A stretch of DNA of 64,000 nt, taken from NCBI RefSeq assembly GCF_001956915.1, contig NZ_MLJO01000002.1, positions 1 through 64,000 on the forward strand, read 5' to 3'. Position 1 is the first letter of the stretch; the number at the start of each line of letters is the position of its first letter. Shown piece after piece: positions 46,504 to 54,561 of this stretch. The stretch comes from Intrasporangium flavum (GTDB lineage: Bacteria > Actinomycetota > Actinomycetes > Actinomycetales > Dermatophilaceae). Both the position numbers and the translations under genes were made by a program. The notes under the pieces are model-generated. The model did no database searches, was not told the DNA's origin, and saw only the letters and a list, made by a program, of their open reading frames with translations.

Positions 46504-46591
46504 CGACGGCTCCCACCGCCAGCGCCAGCGCCAGCGCCACCGCCAGCGCCGGCGCCAGCGCCACCGCCACCGCCAGCGCCGGCGTGACCTG
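46504..46591. repeat. Right repeat: island boundary with expanded GCGCCA microsatellite
   Basis: CGACGGCTCCCACCGCCA (46504-46521) and GCGTGACCTG (46582-46591) repeat the two halves of the left boundary at 31470-31503. Between them is a run of six-base units, mostly GCGCCA with CCGCCA and CGCCGG variants (46522-46581). CCACCGCCACCGCCAGCG (46561-46578) is also shared with the left copy. The tract lies between the stop of the aconitase gene and the stop of the GH15 gene. Confidence 0.65.
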
Positions 46592-46607
46592 CAGGCCGGC
46601 TCTCGGC

Positions 46608-48506
46608 TCACATGTCCTGGTCGGGCGTCTCCTCCGTGGCGATGACGTGCATGACCGCGTTGATCAGGGCCAGGTGGGTGAAGGCCTGCGGGAAGTTGCC
46701 GAGGTGACGACCGGTGTGCGGGTCGATCTCCTCGCCGTAGAGCTCGAGCGGCCCGGCGAACGACAGCAGCTTCGCGCACAGCTCGTGCGCGCGCTTCGTC
46801 TCGCCGATCTCGGCCAGGGCCGACACGAGCCAGAAGGAGCAGATCGTGAAGGTGCCCTCCTCGCCGGCGAAGCCGTCGTCGGTCTCGTCGACGCGGTAGC
46901 GCAGCACCAGCCCGTCGACGGTGAGCTCGTCGGCGATCGCGAGGACCGTAGCCCTGATCCGCGGGTCGCCGGGCGGCAGGAACCGCACCAGCGGCGCGAG
47001 CAGCAGCGACGCGTCGAGGGCGTCGGTGTCGTAGTGCTGGACCAGCACCCCGCGGGCGTCGACGCCGTGGGTGAGGATGTCCTCCTTGATCTCGTCGGCG
47101 GCCAGCTGCCACTCGGCGGCCTGCGACTCGTAGCCGATCATCGAGGCGAGGCGTGCGCCGCGGTCGACGGCGACCCAGCACATGATCTTCGAGGACGTGA
47201 AGTGCTTGAGGTCGCCGCGCACCTCCCAGATGCCGGCGTCGGGCTCCCGCCAGTGCTTGAGCGCCGCCTCCACCTGCCGTCCGAGGATCGGCCAGATGCG
47301 CCCGTCGAGGTGGTCGGCCACCTTCGAGTGGAGGTACACCGAGTCGAGCAGGGCACCCCACACGTCGTGCTGCACCTGGCTGTGCGCCGCGTTGCCGACG
47401 CGCACGGGACGCGACCCGGCGTAGCCGGGCAGGTGGTCGAGGGTGGACTCGGGCAGGTCGCGCTCCCCGCCGATGCCGTACATGATCTGCAGGTCCTCGT
47501 CGCGTTCGGCCACGTCGGCGATGAACGAGAAGAAGTCCACGGCCTCCCAGTCGAACCCCAGCGAGTACAGCCCCCACAGGGCGAACGTCGCGTCCCTGAT
47601 CCAGGTGTAGCGGTAGTCGTAGTTCCGTTGTCCGCCAATGGTTTCGGGCAGCGAGGTCGTCGCGGCAGCCGCGACGGCACCACTCGGGCTGTAGGTCAGG
47701 CCCTTGAGCGTCAGGGCGCTTCGCTGCAGGTAGGTGCGCCAGGGGTGGTCGGGGAAGTGGCCGCGAGCCAGCCAGTGCTGCCAGTGGTGCGCCGTCCACT
47801 CCAGGCGGTCGTGCGCCTGCGCGCTCGTCGTCGGCGGGGGCACCGCGCCCCACGACAGGGCCACGAAGCGCTCGTCGCCCTCCTTGAGCAGCGTCCGGGC
47901 CGTGGCCTGGCCGCCCTCGAAGCCGAGGCGGAAGTCGGTGGTGAGCCGCAGCGTCACGCCGGTGCCGTCGGCGTTCGCCCACCCCTCGTGGTAGCCGCCC
48001 TCGCCGTACTCCCACCGCACCGGCCTGCGCCCGTAGTCGAGGACCGGCTCGCACGCCATCACGGTCTGCACCTCACCGGACACGCAGCGGATGGTCCGCA
48101 GCAGCGTGTGCTCGGCGTCGTAGTCCATCGGCGTGCGGTGGTGCTTCTCCGACACCCCGTCGTCGTGGTGCCACGGCCCGATGAGCAGGACGTCGCGCAC
48201 GATGATCCAGCCCGTCGACGTCCCCCAGCTCGTCTCGAGGATGTTGGTGCCCGGCAGGTAGCGCCGGGCGGTCGGCACGCTCGTGTCCGACGGCCCCAGC
48301 CGGAAGCGTCCCGCGTGCCGCCCCAGCAGGGCTCCGAAGATGCTCGCCGAGTCCAGCCGGGGCAGGCACATCCAGTCGATGTCGCCACCCGGGGCGACGA
48401 GCGCCGTCACCTCGCCGTCGGACAGGAAGCCGTAGTCGGCGATGGGCACCGTCTTGGTGTGCGCGTCGGCGGCTGTCTGCGCCGACGCGGCGACCGATCC
48501 GTCCAT
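46608..48506 (-). CDS. Glycoside hydrolase family 15 protein (trehalase/glucoamylase-like)
   Basis: A 632-aa cytosolic GH15 enzyme. Residues 20-230 form the N-terminal beta domain (IADYGFLSDGEVTALVAPGGDIDWMCLPRLD), and the (alpha/alpha)6 barrel follows with RNYDYRYTWIRDATFALWGLYSLGF. The catalytic acid is probably the Glu in EPDAGIWEVRG near residue 424 and the base the Glu in GEEGTFTICSFWLVSALAE near 547. This no-signal-peptide group contains the trehalases of mycobacteria and thermoplasmas, so trehalose is the favoured substrate; glucoamylase activity is the alternative. ATG at 48506. It stands alone and convergent with the aconitase gene. Confidence 0.9.
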   Translation of the reverse strand: MDGSVAASAQTAADAHTKTVPIADYGFLSDGEVTALVAPGGDIDWMCLPRLDSASIFGALLGRHAGRFRLGPSDTSVPTARRYLPGTNILETSWGTSTGWIIVRDVLLIGPWHHDDGVSEKHHRTPMDYDAEHTLLRTIRCVSGEVQTVMACEPVLDYGRRPVRWEYGEGGYHEGWANADGTGVTLRLTTDFRLGFEGGQATARTLLKEGDERFVALSWGAVPPPTTSAQAHDRLEWTAHHWQHWLARGHFPDHPWRTYLQRSALTLKGLTYSPSGAVAAAATTSLPETIGGQRNYDYRYTWIRDATFALWGLYSLGFDWEAVDFFSFIADVAERDEDLQIMYGIGGERDLPESTLDHLPGYAGSRPVRVGNAAHSQVQHDVWGALLDSVYLHSKVADHLDGRIWPILGRQVEAALKHWREPDAGIWEVRGDLKHFTSSKIMCWVAVDRGARLASMIGYESQAAEWQLAADEIKEDILTHGVDARGVLVQHYDTDALDASLLLAPLVRFLPPGDPRIRATVLAIADELTVDGLVLRYRVDETDDGFAGEEGTFTICSFWLVSALAEIGETKRAHELCAKLLSFAGPLELYGEEIDPHTGRHLGNFPQAFTHLALINAVMHVIATEETPDQDM

Positions 48507-48579
48507 GTCCACAGCGTCCCCCCGGCGCTCGGGTACGGACAAGAGCACCGGGACGCTCCTCGGGACGGTCAGACGGACG

Positions 48580-48591
48580 TACCCTGATCCC
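48580..48591 (+). promoter_or_regulatory. -10 element of a leaderless promoter
   Basis: TACCCT (48580-48585), 6 bases, then the GTG of the 80-aa gene at 48592. No ribosome site is seen. Confidence 0.5.
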
Positions 48592-48834
48592 GTGTCTGGC
48601 GTGCACAGGGAGCCGGAGGCGGACCTGACCCGGATGAGCGACCGGGAGCTGGTCCTCGAGCTGGCTCGTACGGAGGACCGGCTGCGCGAGGAGTCCACGA
48701 CCGGGTCCCGGCCGCTGCCGGGCCAGACCGCTCGGCTGGCCGAGCTGCGCCGGCACGAACGGCGGCTGCGGGCCGAGCTGGCGCATCGCCGGGAGGCGCC
48801 CGACGCGCCCGACGCGCCACAGACCGACGCCTGA
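48592..48834 (+). CDS. Small charged coiled-coil protein
   Basis: An 80-aa protein of unknown function. Residues 10-70 are mostly charged and helical (TRMSDRELVLELARTEDRLREE, then a TARLAELRRHERRLRAELAHRR stretch), separated by a short Ser/Gly/Pro hinge (TTGSRPLPG), which would make a helical hairpin. The tail repeats APD and is Pro/Ala/Asp-rich. The start is fixed at the GTG at 48592 by the leaderless promoter pattern; the frame is open further upstream but only opposite the GH15 gene. No membrane helix and no cysteine. Confidence 0.65.
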   Translation: MSGVHREPEADLTRMSDRELVLELARTEDRLREESTTGSRPLPGQTARLAELRRHERRLRAELAHRREAPDAPDAPQTDA

Positions 48835-48976
48835 CCTCGGCGCTGCCGGGGCACGCCACCGCCCGGCCCGCGCTGTTGGAGCCGGGCGATGACGCTGTGT
48901 CTGCGTGCTACCCACCCCGGGCCCGCTGATGCGGGTTCGTGGACATTTCGTCCGTCCGCCCGCGCTCTGGGCGCGG

Positions 48977-49012
48977 CCGTGGCCCGACCCCCGTCGGAGG
49001 GTCGGGCCACGG
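48977..49012. terminator. Strong hairpin at the end of the NMT1-type ABC operon
   Basis: A 14-bp perfect stem, CCGTGGCCCGACCC at 48977-48990 with 48999-49012, 8-base loop. It lies 43 bases beyond the stop of the minus-strand binding-protein gene and can serve transcription from both sides. Confidence 0.8.
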
Positions 49013-49054
49013 GGGAGACGGGCTCGAACGCTCGCCCGGCTCGGCTCGCCTCGG

Positions 49055-50113
49055 TCAGCTGAGGGGCGTGGCTGCCGTGACGAACTCGTTGGTGAAGGTC
49101 TTGGACAGGTCGATCGACTTGCCCTGGACCTTCGGGTTGAACTCGCCGAGGACGGCGAGGCACGTCTGCGGGCCGTCGGCCGGCATGAGTCCGGTGGGGT
49201 TGAAGATGCCCTTCTCGCTGTTGAGCGCCGCGACGTAGGCGTCCTTGCCGACGCCCTTGTAGTAGTCGGCCGGCATCTTGTCGGCGATGGCGGCGCCGTC
49301 GTGGGCCTGGATCCAGGCGAGCGTGGCGACGTAGGCGTTGACGAGCTTCTGCACCGTGGCCTTGTTGCTGTTGACCCACTCGGTCGGCATGTAGAGGGAC
49401 GTTGCCGGATACGTGCCACCGAGCGCGGCCTTCGAGCCCGCGGCCGTGCGCATGTCGAGCAGGATGAAGGCCGTGCCGTCCGAGAGGGCCTTGCTCACGG
49501 TCGGCTCGGTCGTCATGCCGCAGGCGATCGTCTTCTGCTTCATCGCGGCGATGAACGTCTGACCGGCGCCGACGCCGCGGCGGGTCTCCTGCGTCGGGTC
49601 GACGCCGTTCTTCTTGCTGAGGTACTGGGTCAGGAAGTCGGTCGAGGAGCCGGTGTCGGTGATGCCGAGCGCCTGGCCCTTGAAGTCGGCCGGGCTCTTG
49701 ATGGTGCCCTTGAGGTCGCTGCGGCACAGCTCGACCTCGCCGGGGATCTGGAGCATCGACACGACGGCCTCGGAGGACTTGCCCTGGGCCTGGAGGGCGA
49801 TGTTGTGGTCGTAGAACCCGCCGACGCCCTGGACCTGCCCGGCGAGCATGTTCTGCGTCGCGTCGCCCCCGGCGGGCTCGTCGACGAGGTTCACGTTGAC
49901 GCCGGCCTTGGCGTAGTAGCCGAGCTGCTTGGCGAGCATGAACGGCAGGTAGATCTGCTTGCTCATGCCGCCGACCATGATCGTCACGGTGGGGGCGTTG
50001 GCGTCGACCGACCCGGCCGTGCCGGAGGCGCCGGAGGCGCTGTTGGCGCACGCTGCCATCGTCGAGGCGGCGAGCAGGGCGGCGCCGAGCGCGCCGAATC
50101 GCTTGGTGTTCAA
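49055..50113 (-). CDS. NMT1/SsuA-like substrate-binding lipoprotein
   Basis: A 352-aa binding lipoprotein with signal peptide and lipobox MAAC (Cys22). After a Ser/Gly/Ala linker the domain begins TVTIMVGGMSKQIYLPFMLAKQLGYYAKAGVNVNLVDEPAGG, the pattern of NMT1/THI5/SsuA proteins that bind sulphonates, nitrate, bicarbonate, pyrimidine precursors or aromatic acids. The ligand cannot be read from the sequence. The start is an unusual TTG at 50113 with AAAGGAGAG upstream. It is the last gene of an operon in the order ATPase, permease, binding protein. Confidence 0.9.
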   Translation of the reverse strand: MNTKRFGALGAALLAASTMAACANSASGASGTAGSVDANAPTVTIMVGGMSKQIYLPFMLAKQLGYYAKAGVNVNLVDEPAGGDATQNMLAGQVQGVGGFYDHNIALQAQGKSSEAVVSMLQIPGEVELCRSDLKGTIKSPADFKGQALGITDTGSSTDFLTQYLSKKNGVDPTQETRRGVGAGQTFIAAMKQKTIACGMTTEPTVSKALSDGTAFILLDMRTAAGSKAALGGTYPATSLYMPTEWVNSNKATVQKLVNAYVATLAWIQAHDGAAIADKMPADYYKGVGKDAYVAALNSEKGIFNPTGLMPADGPQTCLAVLGEFNPKVQGKSIDLSKTFTNEFVTAATPLS

Positions 50114-50171
50114 GGGAACTCTCCTTTGAGTCTGTTGTGGTTCTGGTGCTGGAGGTGCAGGCGTCGGCGGG

Positions 50172-51128
50172 CTACTCGTGCGCGCCTCCTCCGTGGGTCT
50201 GGGGCGGACGCCACCGGAGGAGCCGGCGCTCGAGGAGGGTGATGAGACCCTCGGCGGTCAGGGCGATGGCGGCGACGAGCACCATGCCGGCGAGGACGCC
50301 GTTCATGTCGAAGTTGTTCTGCGAGGACCGGATGAGCAGGCCGAGCCCCTCGTTGGCGCCGAGGATCTCGCCGACGAGCGCGCCGATGAGGGCGAAGCCG
50401 AAGCTGATGTGCAGGCTCGCGAGGATCCACGTGAACGCCGACGGCAGGACGACGTCGCGGGTCACCCGCCACCGCGACGCCCCGAGCAGGCGGGCGTTGG
50501 CCACGAGGTTGCGGTCGACCTCGCGGCTGCCCTGGAAGGCGTTGAAGAAGACGCCGAAGAAGACGAGGACGACCGCGAGGATGACCTTCGACTGGATCCC
50601 GAAGCCGAACGCGACCGTGAAGATCGAGCCGAGGATGATGCGCGGGATCGAGTTGGCGGCCTTGAGGAACGGGGCGAAGATCTCCGAGAGGATCTGGATG
50701 CGGCCGAGGGCGATGCCGAGGACGACACCGAGGACCGAGCCGATGACGAACCCGAGCACGGCCTCCTCGAGGGTCACGACGATCTGGGCGCCCAGCGAGC
50801 CCTGCGGTGTGCCGACGGTGACCCAGTCGACGAGCGTGCTCCACACGCCGGTGGGCTCGCCCCAGAAGAACGGGTCGACGACCCCGGCGTGCACGCACAG
50901 CTGCCAGGCCCCGAGGAGGACGACGACGATCCCGAGCCGCGCGGCGGCGAGCCGGACGCGTCGGCGCCGGACCGCGGCCCGTGGGTCGGTGCGGGGCTCG
51001 GTGGTGGCGGCGGACGCGTCGACCCGGTCGGCGGCGGGCGCGCGCCCCGGCGTCGGGCTCCCCGGCGTCGGGCGGTCGGTGGCCGTGGCGGGGACGGGGG
51101 CGGGGCCCCCTGCGGTCGTGTCGATCAC
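50172..51128 (-). CDS. SsuC/TauC-like ABC permease
   Basis: A 318-aa permease of the taurine/nitrate/sulphonate type. A long Pro/Ala/Thr-rich cytoplasmic start (about 60 residues) is followed by six helices. The EAA loop reads NLVANARLLGASRWRVTRDVVLPSAFTW, and the segment ALIGALVGEILGANEGLGLLI is a strongly conserved part of this family. The GTG start at 51128 overlaps the ATPase stop (GTGA). Confidence 0.92.
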   Translation of the reverse strand: MIDTTAGGPAPVPATATDRPTPGSPTPGRAPAADRVDASAATTEPRTDPRAAVRRRRVRLAAARLGIVVVLLGAWQLCVHAGVVDPFFWGEPTGVWSTLVDWVTVGTPQGSLGAQIVVTLEEAVLGFVIGSVLGVVLGIALGRIQILSEIFAPFLKAANSIPRIILGSIFTVAFGFGIQSKVILAVVLVFFGVFFNAFQGSREVDRNLVANARLLGASRWRVTRDVVLPSAFTWILASLHISFGFALIGALVGEILGANEGLGLLIRSSQNNFDMNGVLAGMVLVAAIALTAEGLITLLERRLLRWRPPQTHGGGAHE

Positions 51129-51934
51129 GAGGCCACCTCCGCCAGACGCGTCGTGCGTGCGTAGGCCTCCGCGACCTCGGCCCGCAGCGCCTCCCAGATC
51201 TCGCCGTAGAGGCGCGTGAAGCGCGGGTCGAGCCGGATCTCCTGGACGACGCGCGGCCGCGGCAGGTCGATCTCGAACTCGGCCTTGACGGTGCCGGGTC
51301 CGGCGGTGATCACGACGACCTTGTCGGCGAGGGCGATCGCCTCCTCGAGGTCGTGCGTCACGAAGACGACGGCCGGACGCGTCTGGTCCCACAGGTGCAG
51401 CAGCTCGGTCGACATGATCGCCCGGGTCTGCACGTCGAGGGCGCTGAACGGCTCGTCCATGAGCAGGATCCGGGGCTGGTTGACGAGCGTCTGGGCCAGG
51501 GCGACGCGCTTGCGCATGCCGCCGCTCAGCTGGTGCGGGTAGCGGTCCTCGAAGCCCGACAGGCCGACGCGGCGCAGCCAGTCACGGGCCAGGCCCGTGG
51601 CCTCCGCCCGGGAGCGGCCGCGGTAGAGCGGTCCGGCCGCGACGTTGTCGAGGACCGAGCGCCACGGGAAGACGGCGTCCTGCTGGAAGACGAACCCGGT
51701 GCTCGTGTCGATGCCCCGCACGGGCTCGCCGTGCACGACGGCCTCGCCGCGGGTGGGGCGCTCGAGCCCGGAGACGAGCGTCAGGGTCGTGGACTTGCCG
51801 CAGCCGGTCGGTCCGACGACGGCGCAGAACTGGCCGTCCTCGACCGTCAGGCTCAGGTCCTGGATGGCGGTGTAGCTGCCGCCCCCACTCGTGGGGAAGG
51901 TCTTGGTGACGCTGCGTAGCTCGATGGCGGCCAT
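51125..51934 (-). CDS. SsuB/TauB-like ABC ATPase
   Basis: A 269-aa ATPase with Walker A GPTGCGKST, a Q-loop FVFQQDAVFPWRSV typical of the SsuB/TauB group, signature LSGGMRKRVALAQTL, Walker B ILLMDEPFSALD and switch VFVTHDLEEA. The ATG at 51934 (MAAIELRSVTKTF) gives the normal N-terminus; an ATG at 51970 would add 12 residues. First gene of the operon, divergent from a CitA-type sensor kinase gene, which may control it in response to an external acid. Confidence 0.92.
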   Translation of the reverse strand: MAAIELRSVTKTFPTSGGGSYTAIQDLSLTVEDGQFCAVVGPTGCGKSTTLTLVSGLERPTRGEAVVHGEPVRGIDTSTGFVFQQDAVFPWRSVLDNVAAGPLYRGRSRAEATGLARDWLRRVGLSGFEDRYPHQLSGGMRKRVALAQTLVNQPRILLMDEPFSALDVQTRAIMSTELLHLWDQTRPAVVFVTHDLEEAIALADKVVVITAGPGTVKAEFEIDLPRPRVVQEIRLDPRFTRLYGEIWEALRAEVAEAYARTTRLAEVAS

Positions 51935-52095
51935 GGGCCGGAACCCTTTCTCCTCGTTGAGTTGCGTCACCGTAGGAGTGGGCCCGCCGCGGCCTGAAGC
52001 CTTGTGCGCCTTGGCCGTGATAGTCGCGTTGTCCGTGGTTTTGTGCGTTCTGCTCAGTCATGCTGGATCGCGTCCCCGACGGCGTGAGGAGAGGT

Positions 52096-53703
52096 ATGCC
52101 GAGGTTTGCCCGGACGCTGGCGTCCCGGATCCTCCTGGCCGTGCTCGGCATCGTCGTGGTGACGATGGCCGTCGGGTTCGGCTTCTACACGCGTCTCACG
52201 GGGCAGGCCGCCGACGCGCACGCCATCGACCAGGCGAGCAGCGTGGCCGTCACCGTCGGGCGCATCCCGGCCGTGGCGTCGGCGGTCGAGCAGGGCGACC
52301 CCGGGCACGTCCTGCCCCAGCTGGCCGAGCACATCCGGTCGGCCACCCAGGCCTCCTACGTCGTGATCATCGACAGCGCCGGGGTGCGGTACTCGCACCC
52401 GAACCCGGCCCTCATCGGGCAGCGCGTCGAGGAGCCCGTCGTGGCCCTCGACGGGCAGGTGCACACCGGTATCGACGAGGGCAGCCTCGGCCGGTCGGCC
52501 AACTCGCGCGCCCCGATCCTCGACGCGTCGGGCCGCCCGATCGGCGAGGTGTCGGTCGGCATCCTCGAGTCCGAGGTCGGCGTGCGGGTGTCGGCGGAGG
52601 TGACCGACATCGCGCTGTACAGCCTCGTGGCCCTCGGGCTCGGCGTCGTCGCCTCGCTCCTGCTGGCGCGGGCCATCAAGCGGGTCACCTTCGGGGTCGA
52701 GCCTGCCGAGATCGTCGCGCTCGTCCAGGAGCGCGAGGCGATGCTGCACGGCATCCGCGAGGGCGTGCTCGGCATCGACGCCGACGGCGCGATCAACGTC
52801 CTCAACGACGAGGCGCGCCGGCTCCTCGGGCTCGAGGCCGCCCGGCTCGGCCAGCAGGTCGAGGAGGTCGTGCCACCCGGTCGCCTGCGGACGGTCGTCA
52901 CCGGCGAGGCCGAGGGCACCGACCTCGTCGTCGTCACCGACGAGCACCTGCTCGTCCTCAACCGGATGCCGGTCGTCGTCGGCGGCCGCGACGCGGGGTC
53001 GGTGGTGACGATCCGCGACCGCACCGAGCTGGAAGGCCTTCTGCGGCAGCTGGACTCGGTCGAGGGACTGAGTACCGCCCTGCGCGCCCAGGAGCACGAG
53101 TTCTCCAACCGGCTGCACGTGCTGTCGGTGCTGCTGGAGATGGGCGAGGTGGAGGAGGCGACCCGCTACAGCCAGCAGCTCTGGCAGGAGACGTCGCTGG
53201 CCAGCGAGGACATCCGCTCGCGGGTCGCCGCTCCCGTCGTCGCCGCCCTCCTGCTCGCCAAGACGACGGTGGCCGCCGAGCACGACGTCGTGGTGAGCCT
53301 CGACCCGACGAGCCGCGTCGAGGCCGACGACGTCGAGGGCCTGCCGGTCACGACGGTGCTCGGCAACCTCGTCGACAACGCCGTCGACGCGGTCGCGGGC
53401 GACCCCACCACCGCCGGACGCCACCCCCGCGGTGAGGTCGTCGTGCGCCTGGTGCGCCAGGACGGCGTCCTGCACCTGTCGGTCACCGACTCCGGCCCCG
53501 GCATCCCGGCCGACCGCCTCGAGGACGTCTTCGTCGACGGGTACTCGACGAAGAGCCCACGTGGGGCGATGCGTCGGGGCGTCGGGCTCGCCCTCGTGCA
53601 CCGCCTCGTGACGCGCGCCGGCGGGACGATCACGGCGAGCTCGCCGGGCGGGGCCCGGTTTGAGGTGGCCCTGCCGCTCCGGGTGCGGGAGGGGGCCGCA
53701 TGA
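52096..53703 (+). CDS. CitA/DpiB-type sensor histidine kinase (first pair)
   Basis: A 535-aa membrane sensor of the CitA/DcuS family. Helix 1 is near residues 10-32, followed by an extracellular PAS-like domain with the family ligand sequence GVRYSHPNPALIGQ, helix 2 near 175-195, a cytoplasmic PAS domain (EAMLHGIREGVLGIDADGAINVLNDEARRLLG), and the kinase core. The phospho-accepting His334 is in RAQEHEFSNRLHVL, typical of this SPOB-like box; the ATP site shows DNAVDAVAG and DSGPGIP. Known relatives sense citrate, malate or fumarate outside the cell. ATG at 52096 has GAGGAG upstream. Its stop overlaps the regulator start. Confidence 0.93.
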   Translation: MPRFARTLASRILLAVLGIVVVTMAVGFGFYTRLTGQAADAHAIDQASSVAVTVGRIPAVASAVEQGDPGHVLPQLAEHIRSATQASYVVIIDSAGVRYSHPNPALIGQRVEEPVVALDGQVHTGIDEGSLGRSANSRAPILDASGRPIGEVSVGILESEVGVRVSAEVTDIALYSLVALGLGVVASLLLARAIKRVTFGVEPAEIVALVQEREAMLHGIREGVLGIDADGAINVLNDEARRLLGLEAARLGQQVEEVVPPGRLRTVVTGEAEGTDLVVVTDEHLLVLNRMPVVVGGRDAGSVVTIRDRTELEGLLRQLDSVEGLSTALRAQEHEFSNRLHVLSVLLEMGEVEEATRYSQQLWQETSLASEDIRSRVAAPVVAALLLAKTTVAAEHDVVVSLDPTSRVEADDVEGLPVTTVLGNLVDNAVDAVAGDPTTAGRHPRGEVVVRLVRQDGVLHLSVTDSGPGIPADRLEDVFVDGYSTKSPRGAMRRGVGLALVHRLVTRAGGTITASSPGGARFEVALPLRVREGAA

Positions 53704-54389
53704 TCGAGGTGCTCGTCGTCGACGACGACTACCACGTGGCCCACGCCCACGCCCTGGCCGTGGGGCGGGTCGAGGGCTACCGCGTCGTGGGGGAGGCCCA
53801 CACCGGGGCCGAGGCCGAGCGGCTCGTCGGCGATCTGGCTCCCGACCTCGTCCTGCTCGACATGTACCTGCCCGACTTCACCGGCCTCGACCTCGTGCGA
53901 CGGCTCGCGGCGAGCGGGCGACCCGTGCCCGACTTTCTCCTCGTCACGGCGGCCAGGGACCTCGAGTCGGTGCGCACGGCGATGCAGCTCGGCGCCTTCT
54001 ACTACCTCGTCAAGCCCTTCACCTTCGCCGCGCTGCGCGAGCAGCTGGAGGCCTACCGGGCCTGGGCGGAGCGGCTGGGCCGCGCGCCGGCCGGGGAGGA
54101 CGAGCTCGACCAGGACGTCGTCGACGCCCTCTACACGCTGCGCGGCACGCCACCGCGCCGCGCGACCACGGTCCGCGGGCTCCAGCCGACGATGGCGCGG
54201 GTCCTCGAGATCGTCACGGAGGCGCCGTCGCCGGTCGGGGCGGCCGAGGTGGCCCAGATCCTCGGGGCGAGCCGCCCGACCGCGCAGCGCTACCTCGCCT
54301 CGCTCGTCAAGAAGCAGCTCATCGACCTCGACCTGTCCTACGGGTCCACCGGGCGCCCGGAGCACCGCTACCTGCCGCGTCGCCGCTGA
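53700..54389 (+). CDS. CitB/DcuR-type response regulator (first pair)
   Basis: A 229-aa regulator. The receiver domain has the acidic pocket VVDDDYHVA near the N-terminus, the phospho-acceptor Asp54 in LVLLDMYLPDF and the conserved lysine in LVKPFTF. The C-terminal helix-turn-helix is AAEVAQILGASRPTAQRYLASL, of the CitB/DpiA kind. It should bind DNA when phosphorylated by the overlapping kinase gene product. The most likely target is the divergent NMT1-type ABC operon. The start overlaps the kinase stop as ATGA. Confidence 0.94.
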   Translation: MIEVLVVDDDYHVAHAHALAVGRVEGYRVVGEAHTGAEAERLVGDLAPDLVLLDMYLPDFTGLDLVRRLAASGRPVPDFLLVTAARDLESVRTAMQLGAFYYLVKPFTFAALREQLEAYRAWAERLGRAPAGEDELDQDVVDALYTLRGTPPRRATTVRGLQPTMARVLEIVTEAPSPVGAAEVAQILGASRPTAQRYLASLVKKQLIDLDLSYGSTGRPEHRYLPRRR

Positions 54390-54486
54390 CCCGGGCTGGC
54401 GCCCGCCGACCGGCACCGGCCCGGAACGAGTGGGGATGGGTCCTGCTTCTCAGCGTGGTCTCAGGCGGCGTCGGCCAGTCTCGGGG

Positions 54487-54505
54487 CCGCCGGAACGTCC
54501 GGCGG
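54487..54505 (+). terminator. Weak hairpin after the regulator gene
   Basis: CCGCCGGA (54487-54494) with its complement TCCGGCGG (54498-54505) and a 3-base loop. It is about 100 bases beyond the regulator stop and ahead of the next gene on the same strand. Short, so uncertain. Confidence 0.35.
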
Positions 54506-54561
54506 GGGCACCGTGCCCTCTGGCTGAACGAGCCGATACGACCGTTGCGAGGAAATCCACC

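Noticed and set aside
46511..46585. The GCGCCA tract as a CRISPR array
   Set aside because: Units are six bases with no spacers; it is a simple repeat.
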